Assembly (NCBI GenBank): GCA_020636915.1
Contig: JACJWV010000002.1
Span: 62,001-126,000, forward strand
Direction of reading: 5' to 3'
DNA length: 64,000 nucleotides
From: Nocardioides sp.
GTDB taxonomy: Bacteria > Actinomycetota > Actinomycetes > Propionibacteriales > Nocardioidaceae
The notes under the pieces were generated by a model that was not told where the DNA came from, did not search any database, and saw nothing but the letters and a program-made list of their open reading frames with translations. Positions 26,701 to 33,629 of the stretch are shown in pieces; position 1 is the first letter of the stretch, and the number at the start of each line of letters is the position of its first letter. The translations under genes and the position numbers were made by a program.

Positions 26701-26991
26701 GCGCACGACCCGTCGTCGTACGTCGGTGCCGACGACGGCAGCGGCGCGGGCCGCGGCGGCGTCGCTGACCCAGCCGACGAGGGCGCGACCGGCGAAGACC
26801 GCCGCCACGACGGCAGCCCAGGTGCCGACCGCGCCGTCGTCCAGGGCGGCCAGGACCAGCTCGGTGACCGCCCAGGCCTGGGTGATGAGCAGCAGGCAGC
26901 TCGCCAGGCCGGCGGCGAGCACCACCCCGAGATGGCGGTGCGCCGGCATCAGCTGCCGGCGCACCCGCGGGTCGGTGGGTCTCATCCCCAC
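23752..26991 (-). CDS. cydDC: Fused CydD-CydC ABC transporter for cytochrome bd assembly
   Basis: 1079 residues, two complete ABC exporter halves in one chain. CydD half: six membrane segments (about 20-300), Walker A GPSGCGKSTLLAVLAG near 360, signature LSAGERARLALARV, Walker B WVLLDEPTAHLDPG. CydC half: membrane domain 545-790, Walker A GPTGSGKSTLAALLM, signature VSGGERARIAIARSLL, VLVLDEPAAHLDG. In E. coli the heterodimer exports glutathione/cysteine and is needed for haem insertion into cytochrome bd. The fusion is common in actinomycetes. GTG at 26991 or ATG at 26985 could be the start. It is the last gene of the cydA-cydB-cydDC operon. Confidence 0.93.
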   Translation of the reverse strand: MGMRPTDPRVRRQLMPAHRHLGVVLAAGLASCLLLITQAWAVTELVLAALDDGAVGTWAAVVAAVFAGRALVGWVSDAAAARAAAVVGTDVRRRVVRAILRDGGAGRSTGELAGLATRGAAAAEPYLTRYFPALVLAGVLPFLTLVAIAILDPTSALIVLATLPLIPVFGILVGLATQDRARSQWRAMASLSGHFLDVMRGLPTLVAFRRAEAQSRTIRSTTDRYRERTMQTLRVAFASSAVLELVATLSVALVAVTVGIRLSQGSLGLETALMVLLLAPEAYWPLRRVGAEFHAASEGVATFEAASDLVDPDDTDDTGPVRRPGPMRLEHVSLLRPGRTVPALDDVSVYVPERGVTAVTGPSGCGKSTLLAVLAGLLEPTSGTVQGPTRDLIAWLPQRPVFVAGTLADNLRLARPDATDEQLRDALRRVALDVDPGLVLGEDGTTLSAGERARLALARVVLADRPWVLLDEPTAHLDPGTEQVIADVVRELGRTSAVVVVAHRPALVAAADRVVTLPAPAPYVAVRSTSSSRTAATRPVAPEVQPEARRRGLTLPTVLGGLASASGVALTATAGWLIVKASYQPQILLLLVAIVAVRTFGIARPALRYVERVQSHDVVLRLLAQRRVEVYDAVVPLTPGALGRRRGDVLAAVVDDVDSVLDRELRVRMPVRGFAITAGIAAVVAVLAAPRSLLPVAAVCAAAGVGYLLARRGATRAEQGAVATRARLSDAVVDATQTASELAMWQAEDRALDAVGAESVELGRRTVASATWLATGRALVLLCSGLAVAGAALLLTSVVADGVLSGPMMALLVLLPLALGEVAGQLADAGALSARTRAAEDRLAALTSRPPAVADPADPVPLDGDVVSVDGVAAAWGDRVVLDDLDLHLTPGERVAVVGPTGSGKSTLAALLMRFVDPVRGAVRLGSHRLPELALGDVRGTVGLVDDDPHVFASTLAENVRLARPSATDDEVEGALRQARLGGWLDSLPDGLDSWLGDGHAQVSGGERARIAIARSLLADQPVLVLDEPAAHLDGATADELAAEVLGRPDDGAGDRTVVWITHAEAGLDRVDRVLDLGC

Positions 26992-27025
26992 GCCCCGCCG
27001 AAGCCCGAGAACCTCGTCGCCATGG

Positions 27026-28042
27026 TCACGCGACCGCCTCGAGCTCTGCGTCCGGGATGTGGTGCTCGGAGATCCGCTTGCGGAACACCCAGTAGGTCCA
27101 CGCCTGGTAGCCGAGCACGATCGGCGTGAAGATCAGGGCGACGATCGTCATCACCGTCAGCGTGTAGTGCGAGGAGGACGCGTTCGAGGTCGTCAACGAG
27201 TAGATCGCCCGAGTGGACGACGGCATCACGTCGGGGAAGAGCGCCACGAACAGACCCGCGACCGCGAAGGCGATCGTCGCGAACGTCCCGATGAACGCCC
27301 ACCCCTCGCGGACCGCCCGCGCCATCGCGATCGCACCGACCAGGCAGAGCGCCGCGAGGACGAAGAACACCGCGCTGCCGGCGTTGCCGGTCATGACCTG
27401 CGCCCACACCATGAAGACCACCGCGGCGACGGCCGTCGCCAGACCCAGCTTGATGCTCAGGGCCCGCGAGCGCACCCGGAGGTCGCCGTCGGTCTTCAGC
27501 GCCAGGAACATCGCGCCGTGGGTGAGGAACAGCAGCAGGGTGACGACGCCACCGAGCAGGCCGAACGGGTTGAGCAGCGTGAACAGGTTGCCGGTGAACT
27601 CCTTGTCCGCGTCGATCGGCACGCCGCGCACGATGTTGGCGAACGCGACGCCCCACAGCAGGGCCGGCACGTAGGAGCCGATGATGATCGCGCGGTCCCA
27701 CCACCCGTGCCAGTTGGCCTCGGGGCGCTGGTGGCGGTACTCGAAGGCCAGGCCGCGGACGATGAGCGCCAGCAGGATGAGCAGCAGGGGCAGGAAGAAC
27801 CCGCTGAAGAGCGTGGCGTACCACTCCGGGAACGCCGCGAACGTCGCGCCGCCGGCGGTGAGGACCCAGACCTCGTTGCCGTCCCAGACCGGGCCGATGG
27901 TGTTGATCATGACCCGGCGCTGCTTGTCGTTCTTGGGGAGGATCGGCAGCAGCATGCCGACGCCGAAGTCGAACCCCTCGAGGGTGAAGTAGCCGATCCA
28001 GAGGACGGCGATCAGGATGAACCAGACGGTGGAGAGCTCCAT
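27026..28042 (-). CDS. cydB: Cytochrome bd quinol oxidase subunit II
   Basis: 338 residues with about eight or nine membrane helices. MELSTVWFILIAVLWIGYF, TLEGFDFGVGMLLPIL and NTIGPVWDGNEVWVLTAGGA are CydB hallmarks (the W-D-G-N-E segment is conserved). With CydA it forms the high-affinity terminal oxidase used at low oxygen. ATG at 28042 is preceded by GAGGGAGGCAGTC. It follows cydA by 13 nt and precedes cydDC by 34 nt, forming one operon. Confidence 0.95.
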   Translation of the reverse strand: MELSTVWFILIAVLWIGYFTLEGFDFGVGMLLPILPKNDKQRRVMINTIGPVWDGNEVWVLTAGGATFAAFPEWYATLFSGFFLPLLLILLALIVRGLAFEYRHQRPEANWHGWWDRAIIIGSYVPALLWGVAFANIVRGVPIDADKEFTGNLFTLLNPFGLLGGVVTLLLFLTHGAMFLALKTDGDLRVRSRALSIKLGLATAVAAVVFMVWAQVMTGNAGSAVFFVLAALCLVGAIAMARAVREGWAFIGTFATIAFAVAGLFVALFPDVMPSSTRAIYSLTTSNASSSHYTLTVMTIVALIFTPIVLGYQAWTYWVFRKRISEHHIPDAELEAVA

Positions 28043-28055
28043 GACTGCCTCCCTC

Positions 28056-29507
28056 TCAGTACGCGAACGCGAGCGGTCGGTCCTCGTCGTCACTGTCGCG
28101 TGACGGGTCCGGAGGCTCTTGGAACGGGTCGGCGCCGCGCTTGGCGAAGCGCAGGATCAAGCCGATCTCGACGACGGCGAGGACGGCGTACAGCAGCGTC
28201 AGCGTGATGATCGAGATCCACGCCTCCAGGGCGCTCACCCCCGGCGAGACGCCGTTGCGCGTGGTCATCAGCCCGAAGACGATCCAGGGCTGGCGGCCCA
28301 TCTCGGTGAAGATCCAGCCGAAGGCGTTGCCGAGCGTCATCGCGATCGGGGTCCAGATCGCCATCCGGGCGAACCACTTCGAGGTCGGGGCGCGGCCCTT
28401 GCGGGTCAGGAACAGGATCAGGGCGCCGAAGAGCGCGGCCAGGACGCCGAACCCGATCATGTAGCGGAACGACCAGTAGGTGACCGGGATGACCGGCGAG
28501 TAGTTGCCGCTGGGGTCGTAGTAGCGGGCGCCCGGGTCCTGGCCGAACTCCTGCTGGTACTTCGCGCGCAGGTCGTTGATGCCCTCGACCTGGCCGCTGG
28601 TGCTTCCGGTGGCGAGGAAGGACAGCAGGCCCGGGATCTTGATCGAGAACTTCTCCTCCTGGCCGTCGGGCGTGCCGACCGTGAAGATCGAGAACCCGGC
28701 GTTGGAGTCGACGGTGTCGTAGAGACCCTCGGCCGCCGCCATCTTCATGGGCTGGACCTCGGTCATGACCTTGCCCTGGGCGTCACCGGTGAAGGCGACG
28801 AGCAGGCCGGCCACCAGCATCACCCAGCCGCCGAAGCGGAGGCCCTTGTGGTACAGCGGCTTGTCCTGCTCGTGCTTCTTGGACACGTAGAGCCAGGCGG
28901 AGACGCCGAGGACGAACGAGCCGGCGGTCATGTAGGCCGCCGTGATGACGTGCGGGAAGGTGACCAGCTGCACCTTGTTGAACATCACGGCCCAGAAGTC
29001 GACCAGCTGAGCGCGTCCGTTGACCTCGCTGTAGCGGTAGCCGACCGGGTGCTGCATCCAGGAGTTCGCGGCCAGGATGAACCACGCGCTGAAGAGCGTG
29101 CCGAAGTGGACCAGCCACATGCACGCGGCGTGGAGGCCGCGCGGCAGCTTGTCCCAGCCGAAGATCCACAGCCCGAGGAACGTCGACTCGAGGAAGAAGG
29201 CCAGGAGGGCCTCGACCGCCAGCGGGGCGCCGAAGATGTCACCCACGAAGCGGGAGTAGTCCGACCAGGTCATGCCGAACTGGAACTCCTGCACGATGCC
29301 GGTGACGACACCGATCGCGAAGTTGATGAGGAAGAGCTTCCCGAAGAACTTGGTGAGCCGCAGCCACTCCGGGTTCTTGGTGCGCAGCCAGATCGTCTCC
29401 ATGACGGCGATGAGCGCCGTGAGGCCGATCGTGAGCGGGACGAACAGGAAGTGGTAGACGGTCGTGATGCCGAACTGCCACCTGGCGATGTCGAGGACGC
29501 TGTCCAC
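28056..29507 (-). CDS. cydA: Cytochrome bd quinol oxidase subunit I
   Basis: 483 residues, about nine membrane helices. His19 (FGITTVYHFLF), the haem b595 ligand, and the conserved blocks RFVGDIFGAPLAVEALLAFF, NSWMQHPVGYRY, the Q-loop segment GKVMTEVQPMKMAAAEG and TEMGRQPWIVFGLM (with the axial Met) are present. The Q-loop is of the short type found outside enterobacteria. Catalyses quinol oxidation and reduction of O2 to water at the cytoplasmic membrane. GTG at 29507 follows GAGAGG. A DosR-like box lies about 95 nt upstream, so induction under low oxygen by the nearby DosR/DosS pair is plausible. Confidence 0.96.
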   Translation of the reverse strand: MDSVLDIARWQFGITTVYHFLFVPLTIGLTALIAVMETIWLRTKNPEWLRLTKFFGKLFLINFAIGVVTGIVQEFQFGMTWSDYSRFVGDIFGAPLAVEALLAFFLESTFLGLWIFGWDKLPRGLHAACMWLVHFGTLFSAWFILAANSWMQHPVGYRYSEVNGRAQLVDFWAVMFNKVQLVTFPHVITAAYMTAGSFVLGVSAWLYVSKKHEQDKPLYHKGLRFGGWVMLVAGLLVAFTGDAQGKVMTEVQPMKMAAAEGLYDTVDSNAGFSIFTVGTPDGQEEKFSIKIPGLLSFLATGSTSGQVEGINDLRAKYQQEFGQDPGARYYDPSGNYSPVIPVTYWSFRYMIGFGVLAALFGALILFLTRKGRAPTSKWFARMAIWTPIAMTLGNAFGWIFTEMGRQPWIVFGLMTTRNGVSPGVSALEAWISIITLTLLYAVLAVVEIGLILRFAKRGADPFQEPPDPSRDSDDEDRPLAFAY

Positions 29508-29600
29508 GAAAGGACCTCTCTTCGATTCCGAGAGCGAACTGCTAGCGCAGCCAACCTAAGAAAGAGCGTGCGTCCGCCGGACCGGTCGAGGGTCCCCCGG

Positions 29601-29620
29601 AACGGGCCAAAGGTCCTGAG
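29601..29620 (-). promoter_or_regulatory. DosR/DevR-like box upstream of cydA
   Basis: On the minus strand the site reads CTCAGGACCTTTGGCCCGTT, matching 13 of 20 positions of the mycobacterial DosR consensus and sharing GGACC-N-T-N-GGCCC with the site at 20417-20436. It lies 94 nt upstream of the cydA start. Motif-based call only. Confidence 0.45.
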
Positions 29621-29877
29621 GACGTGGTACGTCGTGTGGCGCAGGTCTCAGGGGACTGCTGGGAGCGGCCGCCGGTGGCTGCGTCGTTGCGTTCAATTGC
29701 GGCTCTTGTGACGCATCCGTGGGTAGCCGGTCGGCTGGCCGCGCGGTGGCCGACCGGCTCGAGGGGCGCGGTTGGTCGGCCCGGGCTCCGCCCGCGCCGC
29801 CGCTACCCGGCCGCCCGCGTCACCATGAGTCGAGAGGTCTCAGCGGTCACACCAGCCACGCCAGGTCGAACCGGTCG

Positions 29878-29931
29878 GGGGAAACCCGCACGACATGCCG
29901 CCCTGGCCCGGCGTGTCGTGCGGGTTTCCCC
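29878..29931. repeat. Palindromic repeat, AAACCCGCACGACACGCC family, copy 2
   Basis: Arms 29878-29900 and 29909-29931 are 23 nt and complementary with one mismatch (GAAACCCGCACGACATGCCG against CGGCGTGTCGTGCGGGTTTC), with an 8-nt loop. The arm sequence is shared with the elements at 15013-15112 and 45270-45382. Confidence 0.75.
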
Positions 29932-30106
29932 GGGCAGGTGTCGACAACAGGGCCACCGATCAACCCCCAGGCCGGGAGACCGCGCCGACACCTGCGGGCC
30001 GTCCCCGCCTCGTCAGCCTGCCGATAACGCGTGCATTTCCCAGCAACTGAACGGAAACGGACCGCAACCGCACGCAAGCGCGGCCCAGCGCCGACGGCCG
30101 AGCGCG

Positions 30107-31306
30107 TCAGACGCTCAGGATCACCGACGAGCCGTGCCCGAAGAGGCCCTGGTTGGCCGTGATGCCGACACGTGCGCCCTCGACCTGGCGCCCGGTGGCC
30201 TGGCCGCGCAGCTGCCAGGTGACCTCGCAGACCTGCGCGAGCGCCTGCGCCGGGACCGCCTCGCCGAAGCAGGCCAGGCCGCCCGACGGGTTGACGGGGA
30301 TCCGGCCGCCGAGGGTCGTGTCGCCGGCCCGCAGCAACGCCTCGGCCTCGCCGCGCTTGCAGAGGCCGAGGTCCTCCATCCAGTCGAGCTCGAGTGCGGT
30401 CGACAGGTCGTAGACCTCGGCCAGCGACACGTCGGCCGGATCGACGCCCGCCTCCTCGTACGCCGCGTGGCCGATCGACTCCTTGAAGGTGCACTCGGGC
30501 GCGGCGACGGCGGTGCTGGCGTCGGTGGAGATGTTGGGCATGTCGAGCACCGTGTTGGGGAAGGTCGGCGTCACGGTCGAGATCGCGTCGATCCGCACCG
30601 GGCGCTCCACGCCCAGACGGCGTGCGTACTCGGTGCTGGCGACCAGCACCGCGGCACCGCCGTCCGAGGTCGCGCAGATGTCGAGCAGGTGGAGCGGGTC
30701 GCTGACCACCGCGCTGGTCAGCACGTCCTCCACGCTGACCTCCTTGCGGTAGCGGGCGTTCGGGTTCGCCAGGCCGTGCCGCGCGTTCTTGACCTTCACC
30801 CGGGCGAAGTCCTCCGGGGTGGCGCCGTAGAGGTCCATGCGGCGCCGCGCGTACATCGCGAAGTACGCCGGGTTGGTCATGCCGAGCAGCCGGAACCGCA
30901 GCCAGTCCGGGTCGTCCCACCGCTCCCCCGCGTTCGGGGCGAGGAAGCCCTGGGGCGTCGTGTCCGCGCCGACGACCAGCGCCACCTCGGACAGCCCCGC
31001 CAGGATCCGGGCGCGGGCGGTGTCGAGCGCCTGGGCACCGGTGGCGCAGGCGGCGTACGACGTCGCGACGGTCGCCCCGTTCCAGCCCAGCGCCTGGGCG
31101 AACGTGGCGCCGGCGACGTAGCCGCCGTAGCCGTTGCGGACCGTCTCGCCACCGACCACCAGGTCGACGTCCTGCCAGTCGACCCCGGCGTCGGCGAGGG
31201 CAGCCCGCGCCGCGTGGACGCCGTACTCGACGAAGTTGCGCCCCCACTTGCCCCAGGGGTGCATGCCGACCCCGAGGACGGCGACACCGCTGTCCGAGCC
31301 GCTCAC
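30107..31306 (-). CDS. Thiolase-like lipid-transfer (SCP-x type) protein
   Basis: 399 residues, thiolase fold of the SCP-x/lipid-transfer class: VAVLGVGMHPWGKWGRNFVE at the start, nucleophile Cys in SYAACATGAQAL, SDGGAAVLVAS, and GGLACFGEAVPAQALAQV and ITANQGLFGHGSS at the C-terminus. Paired thiolase-DUF35 proteins in actinomycetes cleave steroid or fatty acyl-CoA chains (retro-aldol or thiolytic). The GTG start at 31306 overlaps the stop of the DUF35 gene (GTGA), so they are translated as a unit and probably form a complex. A KstR-like palindrome lies upstream of the pair. Confidence 0.85.
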   Translation of the reverse strand: MSGSDSGVAVLGVGMHPWGKWGRNFVEYGVHAARAALADAGVDWQDVDLVVGGETVRNGYGGYVAGATFAQALGWNGATVATSYAACATGAQALDTARARILAGLSEVALVVGADTTPQGFLAPNAGERWDDPDWLRFRLLGMTNPAYFAMYARRRMDLYGATPEDFARVKVKNARHGLANPNARYRKEVSVEDVLTSAVVSDPLHLLDICATSDGGAAVLVASTEYARRLGVERPVRIDAISTVTPTFPNTVLDMPNISTDASTAVAAPECTFKESIGHAAYEEAGVDPADVSLAEVYDLSTALELDWMEDLGLCKRGEAEALLRAGDTTLGGRIPVNPSGGLACFGEAVPAQALAQVCEVTWQLRGQATGRQVEGARVGITANQGLFGHGSSVILSV

Positions 31307-31749
31307 TGGTCGGCCTCCTCGCCCATCTCGGTGACCGGCTTCCATCTCCAGATGGTGCGGTCACCGGCCTGGTCGGCGTAGAGCGTCTCGACGACGAGCT
31401 CCACCTCGCCGCCCACCCGCAGGTCGCGGACGCCGTACCCGTCGGCGACCTGGCCGACCACGACCAGTCCCTCGGGGAGCTCGACCGCGGCGAGCGCGAA
31501 CGGTTCGTAGGGATCGGTGTGGGCGACGTACGGCGCGGGCGGCTGGTACTGCGCGTCGGTGTAGGACCAGACCGTGCCGCGGCGCGAGAGCGCGGTCTCC
31601 TCGACGTCCTCACCGCCGCAGGCGGGGTTCCGGCAGAAGCCCGAGGTGCGGGGGAAGAACACCGTGCCGCAGGTCGTGCACCGGCTGCCCAGCAGCGCGG
31701 GCTCCGGGCCGGTCGTGAACCAGCCGTCGATCGCGGGTGTCGCCGTCAT
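31303..31749 (-). CDS. Zn-ribbon OB-fold protein (DUF35)
   Basis: 148 residues. N-terminal rubredoxin-like zinc ribbon with CTTCGTVFFPRTSGFC and NPAC (two CxxC-like pairs, residues 25-45), then an OB-fold (YTDAQYQPPAPYVAHTDPY, LPEGLVVVGQVADGYG). DUF35 proteins pair with thiolase-like enzymes and hold the acyl-CoA substrate. ATG at 31749 has AGGAG 5 nt upstream, better than GTG 31755. It leads the two-gene operon with the thiolase. Confidence 0.85.
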   Translation of the reverse strand: MTATPAIDGWFTTGPEPALLGSRCTTCGTVFFPRTSGFCRNPACGGEDVEETALSRRGTVWSYTDAQYQPPAPYVAHTDPYEPFALAAVELPEGLVVVGQVADGYGVRDLRVGGEVELVVETLYADQAGDRTIWRWKPVTEMGEEADQ

Positions 31750-31765
31750 CCGCACTCCTGAGAAC

Positions 31766-31779
31766 TAGAACGTGTTCTC
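31766..31779. promoter_or_regulatory. KstR-like palindrome upstream of the DUF35-thiolase pair
   Basis: TAGAACGTGTTCTC fits the KstR-type consensus TnnAACnnGTTnnA except at the last base. On the minus strand TATAGT (a good -10 box) lies just upstream, so the palindrome would cover the transcription start. KstR represses cholesterol catabolism genes in mycobacteria and rhodococci; other TetR proteins use similar sites. Confidence 0.5.
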
Positions 31780-31807
31780 ACTATAGACGCAGGCCTCCCA
31801 GGTCGGA

Positions 31808-32797
31808 TCAGGCGATGAACCCCTCCTCCTGGAGCCACTCGTGCGCGACGTCGGCCGGCTCGCGGCCGTCGACGTCGATCTGCGCGTTCAGCTTCAGCAG
31901 CACGTCGTTGGTGAGCTCGTCGGTGACCGGCGCGACCAGGTCGGCGATCTGCGGGTACGCGTCCATGACGTCCTTCGAGGCCACGACCGAGACGTTGTAG
32001 TTCGGGAAGTACTGCTTGTCGTCCTTCAGCACCTGCAGGTCGAGCGCCACGATGCGCCCGTCGGTGGTGAAGACCTCGCCGAAGTTGCAGCGTCCCTGCG
32101 CCGTCGCGTCGTAGATCGCGCCCGTCTGGTAGATCTGCAGGTTCTTCTCCGGCACGCCCTGCGGCGAGCCTTTGGGGATGCCGTAGGTCTTGAGCATCCC
32201 GTTGAGCCCGTCTGGCCGGTTGGCGAACTCCGACTCGGTGCAGAAGGTCCGCTCGGCGACCGGGACGTCCTTGATGTCCGAGAGCGACTGCACGCCGAAC
32301 TTCTCCTGGACCTGCTTGGTCACCGCGAAGCCGTAGGTGTTGTTCATCGGCGCCGGCGGCAGCCAGACGAGGTCGTTCTTGGCCAGGTCCTCGTCGCGGA
32401 CCGCGGTGTACTGCTCGTGCTCGTCCTTGATCGGCTTGTCGTGCCCGAGGTAGGTGATCCAGCCGGTGCCGGTGTACTCCCACTGCAGGTCGATCTCGTC
32501 CTCGAGCGCGGCCTGCCGGGCGGAGGCGCTGCCGGGGATGTTCGTCAGGTCGGTGACGTCGGCCCCGTCCGCCTTCAGCAGGATCAGCGCGATCTTGCCG
32601 AGCAGCACGCTCTCGCTGAAGTTCTTCGACCCGACCGCGATCGTCGCGCCGTCGAGGGAGTCGGTGTCGCTGAGCGGACCGGCGAGCTCCGCCGTGGGCA
32701 CGTAGCCGCCGGCGGTCCCCAGGCCACACCCGGCCAGGACCGGCAGGGCTGACAGGGTCGTCGCGACCGCAGCGAGCCGGAGGGAGGTACGGCGCAC
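31808..32797 (-). CDS. Osmoprotectant ABC transporter substrate-binding lipoprotein (OpuCC/OsmX-type)
   Basis: 329 residues. Lipoprotein signal with lipobox VLAGC near residue 24, then the betaine/choline/carnitine-binding fold: ATIAVGSKNFSESVLLGKI, LQWEYTGTGWITYLG, PAPMNNTYGFAVTK, CNFGEVFTTDGRI, KDDKQYFPNYNVSVV. Delivers osmoprotectants to the two permeases. Last gene of a four-gene operon, starting 1 nt after the permease stop. The start codon is GTG. Confidence 0.88.
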   Translation of the reverse strand: MRRTSLRLAAVATTLSALPVLAGCGLGTAGGYVPTAELAGPLSDTDSLDGATIAVGSKNFSESVLLGKIALILLKADGADVTDLTNIPGSASARQAALEDEIDLQWEYTGTGWITYLGHDKPIKDEHEQYTAVRDEDLAKNDLVWLPPAPMNNTYGFAVTKQVQEKFGVQSLSDIKDVPVAERTFCTESEFANRPDGLNGMLKTYGIPKGSPQGVPEKNLQIYQTGAIYDATAQGRCNFGEVFTTDGRIVALDLQVLKDDKQYFPNYNVSVVASKDVMDAYPQIADLVAPVTDELTNDVLLKLNAQIDVDGREPADVAHEWLQEEGFIA

Positions 32798-32798
32798 G

Positions 32799-33629
32799 TC
32801 AGATCCCCTTCGGACGGGTGGCGAGCTCGAGCAGCCGGCCGACCCACTCGACGAGCAGGGCGAGCAGGGCGATGAGCACGGCGCCCCACACCATGAGCGA
32901 GAACCGGAAGAGAGAGATGCCGGTGTAGATGATCGCGCCGAGCCCGCCGGCGTCGATGAAGGTGACCAACGCCGCGGTGCCGACCAGGAGCACCAGGGCG
33001 GTGCGCACCCCGGCCATGATCACGGGAACCGCGAGCGGCAGCTCGATGCGGAACAGCACGCCGGTCGCGGACATCCCGACGCCCCGGCCCGCCTCCTTCA
33101 GGGTCGGCTCCACGCCCTGGAGGCCGGTGATCGTGTTGCGGAGCACGGGCAGCAGACCGTAGAGGGTCAGGGCCAGCACCGCCGTCCAGAAGCCGAACCC
33201 GCGCCACATCGCCAGCAGCGCGATGAGCCCGATGGACGGTGCCGCCTGGCCGGCGTTGGCGATCCCGACGATCGCCGGGGCGGCGTACCGCAGCCGGCCG
33301 CGGGTCAGCAGGACACCGGCCGGCACCGCCACCGCGACGACCGCGAGCGCGGAGACCACCGTCACCTGCACGTGCTGCCAGAGGAGGCGGAAGACGGTCG
33401 GCCAGGCGAGCTGGCTCTCCTCGACCGAGTCGAGGTCGGCGGTCTCGTGCCAGAGCGCGTAGATCCCGAAGACGACCAGGACCAGCAGCGGCGGGACGAC
33501 GAGCATCAGCACGGTGCCTCGCGGCATCGACCGGAGCCGGCCCTGCTTCCGCGGCTGGTCGAGGTCGAGGACGTCGTCGAACTCCGGGGTCGCGGCGCCC
33601 GGCTTCGGCTCGACCCGCTCAGCGACCAC
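32799..33629 (-). CDS. Osmoprotectant ABC transporter permease
   Basis: 276 residues. A 45-residue cytoplasmic extension precedes about six membrane helices of the binding-protein-dependent permease type, with PAIVGIANAGQAAPSIGLIA and the EAA-like loop GVEPTLKEAGRGVGMSATGV. OpuCD-like. It overlaps the ATPase gene by 11 nt upstream, and the binding-protein gene follows at once. It works with the second permease (34800-35441), the ATPase and the lipoprotein as one importer. Confidence 0.85.
   Translation of the reverse strand: MVAERVEPKPGAATPEFDDVLDLDQPRKQGRLRSMPRGTVLMLVVPPLLVLVVFGIYALWHETADLDSVEESQLAWPTVFRLLWQHVQVTVVSALAVVAVAVPAGVLLTRGRLRYAAPAIVGIANAGQAAPSIGLIALLAMWRGFGFWTAVLALTLYGLLPVLRNTITGLQGVEPTLKEAGRGVGMSATGVLFRIELPLAVPVIMAGVRTALVLLVGTAALVTFIDAGGLGAIIYTGISLFRFSLMVWGAVLIALLALLVEWVGRLLELATRPKGI

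Larger units (their letters stand above)
29508..30106. other. 599-nt gap between cydA and thiolase gene
   Basis: No convincing gene. It holds the cydA upstream region with a DosR-like box (29601-29620), an unremarkable GC-rich stretch, the hairpin repeat at 29878-29931, and about 170 nt behind the thiolase gene in which I see nothing specific. Frames open here lack start signals and protein-like composition. Confidence 0.6.

Noticed and set aside
26990..29700. Long plus-strand frames opposite cydB and cydA
   Set aside because: They are antisense shadows of well-supported cytochrome bd genes.
29620..29860. Possible small gene upstream of cydA
   Set aside because: Open frames are Arg/Pro/Gly-rich with no ribosome-binding site or family resemblance.
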